A stretch of DNA of 11,243 nucleotides. Origin: Caulobacteraceae bacterium (GTDB lineage Bacteria > Pseudomonadota > Alphaproteobacteria > Caulobacterales > Caulobacteraceae). The position numbers and the translations under genes are program-made. The notes under the pieces were generated by a model that worked only from the letters and a program-made list of their open reading frames with translations, was not told the DNA's origin and did no database searches. The DNA is taken from contig CANGEH010000042.1 in assembly GCA_947452665.1 (NCBI GenBank), forward strand, positions 1 through 11,243. Direction: 5' to 3'. Below, one piece after another: positions 1 to 5,778 of this stretch (within the stretch, counting starts at the first letter, position 1; every line of letters starts with the position of its first letter).

Positions 1-2
1 AA

Positions 3-962
3 ACCCTGGCCCGCACGGCAGAGGCCTCGGCCCTGTCGACCCAAGGCGTGACCAATTCCGATGGCGGCTCTGCGGCCTGGTCGAGCACCCAGTGGCAATT
101 CATGACCAGTGCGGGCTTTTATGGTCAGCACAAGTCGTCAGGCTTTTCGATCTCGGCCTCGGTCATAGCCGGCGAAGGCGCGCAGATGGAGCGCGGCGGC
201 GAGGGGCGATCCACGCGCTGGCAATCAGACCTACCCGAGGCCTCAGAAGTGGGCTTTGATGCCGGACGCCGGGCCGTGGCCAGGCTTGGCGCGCGCAAGA
301 TTGCCTCGACCACCGCGCCCGTCATTTTTGAAAACCGCCTAGCCATTTCGCTGTTTGGTCCCCTGATCGGGGCCATATCCGGACCGTCCGTCGCGCGCGG
401 CGTTTCTTTCTTGAAAGACAAGCTGCACCAAAAGGTGTTTGCCCCCGGCCTGCGCATTAGCGACGACCCCTTTCGCCTTCGCGGCCTGGGCTCCAGCCCG
501 TTTGATGACGAGGGGGTGGCGGGCCAGACCCTGGACCTGGTCAGTGACGGGGTCTTAAACACCTGGCTCTTGAACACCGCTTCTGCGCGGCAATTGGGCA
601 TGACCAGCACGGGCCATGCCTCGCGCTCCATGGCTGGTGCGCCCGGGGTCTCGACCAATAATCTGACCGTTCATCCGGGCACACGCGATCTGGACGGCCT
701 GATGCAGGATGCCAAGGCCGGCCTGCTGGTCACCTCCATGTTTGGCCCCTCGCTTAATCCCAATACGGGCGACTGGTCGATTGGGGTGTCGGGGGTCTGG
801 TTTGAGGATGGCCAGGCCGCCTATCCGGTGACAGAAATCACCGTGGCAGGCAATCTGATCGAGCTCTATGCCCGGCTGGTGCCCGGCTCGGATTTGGAAA
901 TTCGCGGCGCGGCCAATGCGCCTTCCGTCCTGATCGATGCCATGGCCATTGCAGGCCTATGA
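3..962 (+). CDS. tldE: TldE/PmbA metalloprotease partner, 3' part only
   Basis: C-terminal roughly 319 residues of a TldE/PmbA protein. In the same frame the reading frame runs open to the window edge, so the first in-frame GTG (48) is not the real start; about 130 N-terminal residues of a roughly 450-residue family protein are outside the window. Family features visible are GVTNSDGG near the left edge, the segment GVSFLKDKLHQKVF, then ISDDPF, and the C-terminal GVSTNNLTVHPG followed by GLLVTSMFG. TldD and TldE form a cytoplasmic protease complex known for processing modified peptides such as microcin B17 and for CcdA turnover. TldD carries the HExxxH site, and TldE is the non-catalytic partner; no HExxxH is seen here, although the N-terminus is missing. 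Its TGA overlaps the next ATG by 4 bases, which suggests translational coupling. The family is certain; TldE rather than TldD is likely. Confidence 0.88.
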   Translation, partial: TLARTAEASALSTQGVTNSDGGSAAWSSTQWQFMTSAGFYGQHKSSGFSISASVIAGEGAQMERGGEGRSTRWQSDLPEASEVGFDAGRRAVARLGARKIASTTAPVIFENRLAISLFGPLIGAISGPSVARGVSFLKDKLHQKVFAPGLRISDDPFRLRGLGSSPFDDEGVAGQTLDLVSDGVLNTWLLNTASARQLGMTSTGHASRSMAGAPGVSTNNLTVHPGTRDLDGLMQDAKAGLLVTSMFGPSLNPNTGDWSIGVSGVWFEDGQAAYPVTEITVAGNLIELYARLVPGSDLEIRGAANAPSVLIDAMAIAGL

Positions 963-1750
963 GCGATGATCTGGGGCTGATCCGTCAAGCGGCGATCGAG
1001 GCCGGGGCCATGGCCATGGACCTGCGCAAGGCTGGGCTAAAGACCTGGTCCAAGCCCGGCGGTTCGCCCGTCACCAATGCCGATATTGCCGTCGATACCT
1101 TGCTCAAAGAGCGCCTGCTTGCGGCCAGACCCGACTATGGCTGGCTGTCGGAAGAAACCGCCGATGATCCGGCAAGGCTCGGCAAGACGCGGCTTTTTGT
1201 CGTTGATCCGATTGATGGCACAGCCGCCTATATCAAGGACCTGCCCTGGTTCAGCGTGGCGATCGCCGTGGTTGAGGCCGGGCGTCCGATTAGCGGGATT
1301 GTCCATGCGCCCGCCGTCGACGAGACCTATAGCGCCGCGCGCGGCGGCGGGGCGCGGCTCAATGGCAGCCTGATCACACCAAGCCAAACCGAGGCACTGC
1401 AAGACAGTGCCATGCTCGGCGATGCCAAGATGTTTGCCCATCCGGCCTGGCGTCAGCCCTGGCCCGCCATGCGCTTTGCCACCCGCAATTCGATTGCCTA
1501 TCGCATGGCGCTGGTCGCCGCCGGTGCCTTTGACGCAGCCCTTGCGCTCTCGGCGAAAAATGACTGGGACCTGGCCGCTGGGGACCTGATTGCCGCAGAG
1601 GCAGGCGCCATGACCACGGACCATAAGGGCGCGCAATTTGTCTATAATCGCCCCAGTCCCTTACAGACCAGCATGATCTGCGCCACCCCGGCCCTTCACC
1701 CCTTGATCCTAGCGCGAACACAGGCCATTGAGCTCAATCGCGCCGGTTAG
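959..1750 (+). CDS. cysQ: CysQ-like 3'(2'),5'-bisphosphate nucleotidase (inositol monophosphatase family)
   Basis: A 263-residue member of the Mg-dependent inositol monophosphatase superfamily. The metal-site motifs are all present: SEET at residues 64-67, DPIDGT at 83-88, and the C-terminal WDLAAGD at 203-209 containing the third metal-binding Asp. CysQ enzymes hydrolyse 3'-phosphoadenosine 5'-phosphate (PAP) to AMP, which removes an inhibitory by-product of sulfate assimilation in the cytoplasm. The length and the GWLSEET / DPIDGT spacing fit CysQ-type proteins of alphaproteobacteria, but inositol-1-phosphatase activity cannot be excluded from motifs alone. The ATG lies inside the stop of the upstream tldE (ATGA overlap), so the two are almost certainly co-transcribed and translation is coupled. 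A 12-base palindrome, ATTGAGCTCAAT (1727-1738), lies in its last codons and may be chance. Confidence 0.85.
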   Translation: MSDDLGLIRQAAIEAGAMAMDLRKAGLKTWSKPGGSPVTNADIAVDTLLKERLLAARPDYGWLSEETADDPARLGKTRLFVVDPIDGTAAYIKDLPWFSVAIAVVEAGRPISGIVHAPAVDETYSAARGGGARLNGSLITPSQTEALQDSAMLGDAKMFAHPAWRQPWPAMRFATRNSIAYRMALVAAGAFDAALALSAKNDWDLAAGDLIAAEAGAMTTDHKGAQFVYNRPSPLQTSMICATPALHPLILARTQAIELNRAG

Positions 1751-1827
1751 CTCCCCCAACGTAATGAACTATTTAAACAAGGGTGCGATGCTTCGCCGTC
1801 TTGCCTCACCAGACCATGGAATCTGAC

Positions 1828-2058
1828 ATGCCCGACAAACAATTGCTGCATCTGGTTATTGGCGGCGAACTGGCCAATCTAGGTCAGGTGACCTTTCGCG
1901 ATCTAGACAAGGTCGAGCTGGTCGGGGCCTATCCCAATTATGGCGAGGCCTTTATCGCCTGGAAGGCCAAGGCCCAAGCCACGGTCGATAATGCCTTGAT
2001 GCGCTATTTCATCATTCATGCGCACAAGCTGCTCGATCCTAGCGAGGACGCGCACTAG
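1828..2058 (+). CDS. DUF4170 domain protein
   Basis: A small acidic protein of 76 residues recognisable as DUF4170 by HLVIGGEL near the N-terminus, the VGAYPNY stretch, and a C-terminal part with AWKAKAQATVDNA and RYFIIHAHKLLDP. The function of the family is unknown; it is widespread in alphaproteobacteria. An in-frame GTG at 1783 would add 15 residues (MRCFAVLPHQT...) that do not look like the family. The ATG at 1828 starts where the conserved region starts, so I chose it; an ATG at 1816 is a second option, and GGA at 1818-1820 is only a weak ribosome site. It follows cysQ by 77 bases on the same strand. Its TAG ends one base before the stop of the convergent GEDEF-EAL gene. No export signal or membrane segment is visible. 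Confidence 0.85.
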   Translation: MPDKQLLHLVIGGELANLGQVTFRDLDKVELVGAYPNYGEAFIAWKAKAQATVDNALMRYFIIHAHKLLDPSEDAH

Positions 2059-2059
2059 G

Positions 2060-3748
2060 TCAGGCGTGGACCCTTAAGGGGTCTGGGGTCTGGATTTGAG
2101 ACCGATGAATAATGGCTTCGGCCTCGGCGGCAGGCAGGGCCTGAGCATAACCAAAGCCTTGGCCATAATCACAGCCAAATGCCTGCAATTGCTCGGCAAT
2201 AGTGGCGTTTTCTATGCCCTCAGCCACCACTTCTAGGGACAGATCGCGGCCAAGATTGACCACGGAACGCACAATCTTGGCCGAGCCCTCATTGAACTCC
2301 ATGGTCCGCACGAAATAGCAATCAATCTTGATCACATCGAATGGCAGCCGGGTTAGATAAGACAGGGACGAAAATCCGGTGCCAAAATCGTCCAGAGATA
2401 GGCCCGCACCGACCGCACGCAATTGACCAAGCACCAGGCCCGCCTTTTGCGGATTGCGCATAATATCGCTCTCAGTCAATTCGAGCTTGATCGCACCAGC
2501 GGGCAGGCCCGCCTCCAAAATCACCTGACCGACCTCTTCAACAAGGCCTGGTCGATCAATTTCACCGGTCGATAGATTGATCGAACAGGTTAGGTCGCCA
2601 GTATTGGGATATTTGGTGCGCCACTGCGCCAACAGCTGGGCCGAGGCCTTGAGCATGTGGGTGCCCAAGGCTGCGAGCAGGCCCATGTCCCGGCAAAGGT
2701 TGAGAAAATCGCCGGGTAAGAGCAGGCCGCGCCGGGGATGCTGCCAGCGCGCCAAGGCCTCAAAGCCCGACAGCCTGCCGGTGCTGAGCTGGATAATGGG
2801 CTGAAAATAGGGAACAATCTCGCCGCGCTCTATGGCCGCGCGCAGGTCTGATTCAAGCGCCAACCGCGACAGGCCATCGGTCTCCAAGCCTCGCCCATAG
2901 ACGGCAATCGCACCGCCGCCATTGGACTTGACCGATTCCACCGCCAGTTCGGCCCGGCGCAACAGTTCGCTGGCCTCCAAGGCATCCTCACCGCCCTGAA
3001 CCTTTACCGCGCCGATTGAGACCGAAGGGTGGATGTCAAAGCCGGCCACCCGCAGGGGCGGCTCCATGGCATCGCGCACCTGATGGCTCGCCTCTTGGTC
3101 CGAACTCGGCATCAGAACCGCAAACTCATCCTCGCCAATCCGGGCCAAAACTGCTTGCGGCCCAAAGGCTGCCGCCAGACGCGAGCCGAGGGTGGCGAGG
3201 ACCCGATCGGCTCGCTCATGCCCCAAGGCCTCGTTTAGGCGGCGCAAACGATCCAGATCCGCAACAACCAGCTCATAGGCCTGGGACGATTGCAGGCGCT
3301 CGCGCATTTCGCGGATAAAGCCTTGGCGATCCAAAAGACCGGTTAGGCCATCGCGGCTCGGGCCGGGCGTATCCAGATGCGGCGTAACCATGCCCAGCGC
3401 CAAACCCGCCTCACGCCATTGGCCGCGCCAAAGACAAACCTCGCCGCCGCGCATATGCAGCCGGGCCCTGACCGGCGACCCGGGCGGCAGGGGTTCGAAA
3501 AAGGCGCGCATCTGGGCGTGATCTTGCGGCAAGACCATGGCCAGGGCCGCAGCCGACGAACACTCTGGCAAGAGCACGCCAAATCCAAGCGCCCCAGCCG
3601 CGCCGGTTAGGGATAGCCGATCGCGCCCGGCATCCCAGCGCCACAGCACGCCCTGGCCATGGGCAAGCGCTGAGCCCGCATCAGCGGGGGCCCAGTCTGC
3701 GTCCTTGGCTAGGTCTTGGGTCATGGGCGCTGGCCAAACTCCGGACAA
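2060..3748 (-). CDS. PAS-GGDEF(degenerate)-EAL c-di-GMP phosphodiesterase, PdeA-like
   Basis: A 562-residue soluble protein; no membrane segment. Residues about 30-125 look like a PAS-type sensor (WRWDAGRDRLSL ... WRGQWREAG). A GGDEF domain covers about 131-290 with DGLTGLLDR at 133-141, the first metal Asp in VADLD (164), and GEDEF at 205-209 in place of GGDEF. No RxxD inhibitory site precedes it. The EAL domain (about 295-550) keeps the expected catalytic set: E330 in EAL, N391, E423 in ELTES, D453-D454 in DDFGTGFSSL, K474, E513 in AEGIE and Q530. So it should hydrolyse c-di-GMP, while the GGDEF part is probably not a cyclase. Caulobacter PdeA (CC3396) also has GEDEF, where GTP binding stimulates the EAL domain; orthology is inferred. 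Start is TTG at 3748; ATG at 3724 (MTQDLAKD) is an equally good alternative. Lies 22 bases after the acetyltransferase gene. Confidence 0.9.
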   Translation of the reverse strand: MSGVWPAPMTQDLAKDADWAPADAGSALAHGQGVLWRWDAGRDRLSLTGAAGALGFGVLLPECSSAAALAMVLPQDHAQMRAFFEPLPPGSPVRARLHMRGGEVCLWRGQWREAGLALGMVTPHLDTPGPSRDGLTGLLDRQGFIREMRERLQSSQAYELVVADLDRLRRLNEALGHERADRVLATLGSRLAAAFGPQAVLARIGEDEFAVLMPSSDQEASHQVRDAMEPPLRVAGFDIHPSVSIGAVKVQGGEDALEASELLRRAELAVESVKSNGGGAIAVYGRGLETDGLSRLALESDLRAAIERGEIVPYFQPIIQLSTGRLSGFEALARWQHPRRGLLLPGDFLNLCRDMGLLAALGTHMLKASAQLLAQWRTKYPNTGDLTCSINLSTGEIDRPGLVEEVGQVILEAGLPAGAIKLELTESDIMRNPQKAGLVLGQLRAVGAGLSLDDFGTGFSSLSYLTRLPFDVIKIDCYFVRTMEFNEGSAKIVRSVVNLGRDLSLEVVAEGIENATIAEQLQAFGCDYGQGFGYAQALPAAEAEAIIHRSQIQTPDPLRVHA

Positions 3749-3770
3749 AACAGCGCATGGCGCACGACGC

Positions 3771-4343
3771 CTAGGGCGCTATGCGGCCATACAGGACATG
3801 ATCTCGCCAAATCCCGTTAATTTTCAGATAACTGCGCGCCAATCCCTCGCGCTCAAAGCCCTGACCTTGCAACACTTTTTGCGAGGCGGCATTGCCTGGC
3901 AGGCAGGCGGCCTCCAGCCGGTGCAGTTTCAAATGCCCAAATCCAAACCGCGCCACCGTGCCAACCGCCCGACTGGCCAGGCCCTGACGCACAAATGGCA
4001 GGCCAATCCAATAGCCGAGTGTGCCGGTCTGGGCCACGCCCCGGCGGATTTGCGATAGGGTAATCCCGCCAACCAGGGTCTGGTCGCTGCTGCGAAAGAT
4101 CAAAAAAGGATATCCAACGCCTCGGTCCATATCCTGCTCATAGGCGGCCAGACGCCGGGCAAAACCAGACCGGGTCAGGTCATCGGCGGGCCAGACCGGT
4201 TCAAACGGCTGCAAATGATCCGCCGATTGCCGCCGCAAGTCCGACCAGGCGGCAAAGTCGCTGCGCCGCGCCGGGCGCAACTGAATGCCCGGTCCATCAA
4301 GGGTAAAGCTGATCTGCGGCAATAGCCAATCGATCAGGGCCAT
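3771..4343 (-). CDS. GNAT acetyltransferase, RimJ/RimL type
   Basis: A 190-residue GNAT-fold protein of the RimJ/RimL subgroup, which transfers acetyl from acetyl-CoA to N-terminal amino groups of ribosomal or other proteins, or to small amines. It begins IQLRPARRSDFAAW (residues 20-33), has the central strand TLVGGITL (89-96), YWIGLPFVRQGLAS (111-124), which holds the acetyl-CoA pyrophosphate-binding Q/RxxGxA loop, and the typical C-terminal PGNAASQKVLQGQGFEREG (149-167) with N151 and S154. The substrate cannot be told from sequence. The ATG at 4343 has no good Shine-Dalgarno. It lies upstream of the GEDEF-EAL gene on the same strand (22-46 base gap, depending on the start used) and probably shares its transcript. 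It diverges from the Lrp-type regulator, which may control it. Confidence 0.87.
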   Translation of the reverse strand: MALIDWLLPQISFTLDGPGIQLRPARRSDFAAWSDLRRQSADHLQPFEPVWPADDLTRSGFARRLAAYEQDMDRGVGYPFLIFRSSDQTLVGGITLSQIRRGVAQTGTLGYWIGLPFVRQGLASRAVGTVARFGFGHLKLHRLEAACLPGNAASQKVLQGQGFEREGLARSYLKINGIWRDHVLYGRIAP

Positions 4344-4431
4344 GGGGTCACGCGTTCAAATCCTAAATTGCTCAGCCCAAGCCTGTGCGATCTTGCCGAC
4401 TTGATCAAGCCCCCTCCAAATCGGGTGCTCG

Positions 4432-4460
4432 CGCGGCAAATCTGGCCCCAGATTGGCGCG
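4432..4460. repeat. Inverted repeat, candidate operator of the Lrp-type gene
   Basis: AATCTGG (4439-4445) and CCAGATT (4448-4454) form a perfect 7-base inverted repeat around CC. The symmetry continues outward through GC/GC and CGC/GCG after one mismatch and one bulged base. It lies 111 bases upstream of the regulator's start and 88 bases upstream of the acetyltransferase start. There is no T-run on either side, so a binding site is more likely than a terminator. Confidence 0.35.
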
Positions 4461-4560
4461 AAGCATGCCGAAATCCTTAGGCGATTTAGAGAAAATGTTT
4501 GCCAAAAACCCCCCGAATGCGGCATGAACCGAGGCAAGAATAGTGCGGTAATCGCCGCAT

Positions 4561-4566
4561 AGGAGG
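4561..4566 (+). promoter_or_regulatory. Ribosome binding site that fixes a TTG start
   Basis: AGGAGG ends 5 bases before TTG at 4572. An in-frame TAG at 4560-4562 blocks any earlier start, and the next in-frame ATG lies deep inside the ligand-binding domain. TTG at 4572 is therefore the only start that keeps the helix-turn-helix. A 5-base stem with a 6-base loop (4544-4559) ends two bases before this site. Confidence 0.75.
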
Positions 4567-4571
4567 AAGAC

Positions 4572-5063
4572 TTGTCTAACGACCTTGATGCCATTGATGC
4601 CAAGATCTTGGATCTGGTCCAGCATGATGCGGGCCTGTCCGTGGCCGAGATTGCCGAAAAGGTTGGCCTGTCTTCGAGCCCCTGCTGGCGCCGGATCAAG
4701 CGACTCGAAGAGATCGGTATTATTCAGGGCCGCGTGACCTTGCTGGACCGCGAAAAACTGGGCCTGGGCTTTGAGGTCTATGCGACGGTCAAGCTGTCCT
4801 TGCCGAACAAAGAAAACCTAGAACAGTTTGAAACCGCGGTCGCCGACTGGCCCGAGGTTGCCCAATGCGCCACAGTCACGGGCGGTGAGGATTATGTGCT
4901 GCGGATCATCACCCGCGACATGCACAGCTTTGACGATTTCTTGCGCGACAAGCTTCTATCGCTCGGCCTGGTGTCCAATGTCGAAAGCCGCATTGTTATT
5001 CGTGCAGTCAAGGCCTCGACCGCTGTGCCGCTTGGCCTGGTCAATGCGCATATAGCCAGCTAG
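4572..5063 (+). CDS. Lrp/AsnC-family transcriptional regulator
   Basis: A 163-residue protein of standard Lrp/AsnC length. The N-terminal winged helix-turn-helix spans about residues 5-55: LDAIDAKILDLVQ, then VAEIAEKVGLSSSPCWRRIK with the recognition helix, then LEEIGIIQG. The C-terminal RAM (regulation of amino acid metabolism) domain spans about 65-145, with CATVTGGEDYVLRI and SFDDFLRDKL. Such proteins form octamers or similar assemblies, sense amino acids or related effectors, and often autoregulate. Lrp of Escherichia coli has the same layout, but orthology to Lrp itself, rather than to another paralogue, is not shown by the sequence. The start is TTG with a strong AGGAGG. It diverges from the acetyltransferase gene and converges on pgsA with only two bases between their stops. 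Confidence 0.92.
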   Translation: MSNDLDAIDAKILDLVQHDAGLSVAEIAEKVGLSSSPCWRRIKRLEEIGIIQGRVTLLDREKLGLGFEVYATVKLSLPNKENLEQFETAVADWPEVAQCATVTGGEDYVLRIITRDMHSFDDFLRDKLLSLGLVSNVESRIVIRAVKASTAVPLGLVNAHIAS

Positions 5064-5068
5064 GCCTA
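5061..5068. other. Shared palindrome holding two convergent stop codons
   Basis: TAGGCCTA carries the TAG of the Lrp-type gene on the + strand and the TAG of pgsA on the - strand; with its flanks the palindrome is CTAGGCCTAG (5060-5069). There is no room for separate terminators between the two genes, so any termination signal lies inside the opposing coding regions. Confidence 0.6.
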
Positions 5069-5701
5069 GGCCGCTTTCGCCTTCAAGCCCCGCCAAGCGG
5101 CCAGGCCATACTCAATACCGGTCCATAGCGTGACCAGGGCCGCCAGCCAGACCAGGGCATTGGCCCCCAGCGTCACGCGTTCAAACTGTTTTAGATTAAG
5201 CTCAATGCCATAGGCCGGGGCAAACCAGGCCACCATGACTGCGCCCATGGCCACCAGTTGCAGACTGGTCTTGACCTTGGCCAAAAAGGTAACAGGCAGG
5301 CTCAGGCCCCGAGGCGCCAGCACCTCACGCAAGGCCGAGACGGCGAATTCGCGAAACAGGATCAGACCGACGGGCAGGAGCACTGAGGGCTGGACATGGG
5401 CGGCGATCAGGCCAAGGGCCGCACCACAGACCAAGATCTTATCGGCAATCGGATCGGCAATCGCGCCAAACAGGCTCTCGACCTGCCAGCGCCGCGCCAA
5501 CCAGCCATCAAAAAAATCGGTGACGGCCGCGACGACAAAACAGATCAAGATCACCTGTAGGAGCGTAAACACCACCGGGGTCGGCACCATGACGCCATGA
5601 TCCTGAATCCAGGCAAAGGCGACAAAGCCGGCAAACATGACCAGGGTCAGGACCAGCCGCAAGACGGTCAGCAGGTTGGGGATCAGGGCCTTGACGGACA
5701 T
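5066..5701 (-). CDS. pgsA: CDP-diacylglycerol-glycerol-3-phosphate 3-phosphatidyltransferase
   Basis: An integral membrane enzyme that joins CDP-diacylglycerol and glycerol-3-phosphate to give phosphatidylglycerol phosphate, the first step toward phosphatidylglycerol and cardiolipin. The CDP-alcohol phosphotransferase signature D-x2-DG-x2-AR-x8-G-x3-D-x3-D is complete at residues 62-87 (D62, D65-G66, A69-R70, G79, D83, D87). It begins with the typical IPNLLTVLRL and has about five or six hydrophobic segments. I start it at ATG 5701 (211 residues) because AAGG lies 7 bases upstream and the N-terminus then matches the family. An earlier in-frame ATG at 5761 would add 20 residues, but it overlaps the -35 of the likely promoter. 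It lies 77 bases downstream of the dehydrogenase gene and converges with the Lrp-type gene. Confidence 0.93.
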   Translation of the reverse strand: MSVKALIPNLLTVLRLVLTLVMFAGFVAFAWIQDHGVMVPTPVVFTLLQVILICFVVAAVTDFFDGWLARRWQVESLFGAIADPIADKILVCGAALGLIAAHVQPSVLLPVGLILFREFAVSALREVLAPRGLSLPVTFLAKVKTSLQLVAMGAVMVAWFAPAYGIELNLKQFERVTLGANALVWLAALVTLWTGIEYGLAAWRGLKAKAA

Positions 5702-5734
5702 GGCGTTACCTTGGTCTGAAAAATTCTCCCCCAG

Positions 5735-5761
5735 ACTATACCAGATTGGCCCGTCCGTCAT
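5735..5761 (-). promoter_or_regulatory. Likely sigma-70-type promoter of pgsA
   Basis: On the - strand, ATGACG (5756-5761, 4 of 6 to TTGACA) is followed after 15 bases by TATAGT (5735-5740, 5 of 6 to TATAAT). Transcription would begin near 5727, about 26 bases before the ATG at 5701. The spacer is short, so the -35 match is less sure than the -10. It suggests that pgsA does not depend on read-through from the dehydrogenase gene. Confidence 0.42.
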
Positions 5762-5778
5762 CGACCGCTGAGGTTAAA

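Larger units (their letters stand above)
4344..4571. other. Divergent intergenic region with several inverted repeats
   Basis: A 228-base gap between the acetyltransferase (- strand) and the Lrp-type regulator (+ strand). It must hold promoters for both, yet I find no convincing -35/-10 pair. It does contain a perfect 10-base palindrome CTTGATCAAG (4400-4409), a larger inverted repeat at 4432-4460, and two overlapping hairpin options just before the regulator's ribosome site (4517-4560). Reading frames crossing it are short and unlike known proteins. Such arrangement fits an autoregulated Lrp/AsnC-type gene, but this is inference. Confidence 0.5.

Noticed and set aside
1037..1636. Open frame of 199 codons on the - strand opposite cysQ
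   Set aside because: The + strand frame has complete inositol monophosphatase motifs; the opposite frame shows no motif.
1727..1738. 12-base palindrome ATTGAGCTCAAT near the cysQ stop
   Set aside because: It lies in coding sequence, has no following T-run, and no -10 element sits at a suitable distance; chance is the simplest reading.
3537..4058. Open frame of 173 codons on the + strand across the start of the GEDEF-EAL gene and the acetyltransferase
   Set aside because: It overlaps two supported genes on the opposite strand and encodes low-complexity sequence without a known domain.
4334..4699. Open frame of 121 codons on the - strand through the divergent intergenic gap
   Set aside because: It overlaps the helix-turn-helix coding part of the Lrp-type gene and the acetyltransferase start, has no family features, and the gap is better explained as a control region.
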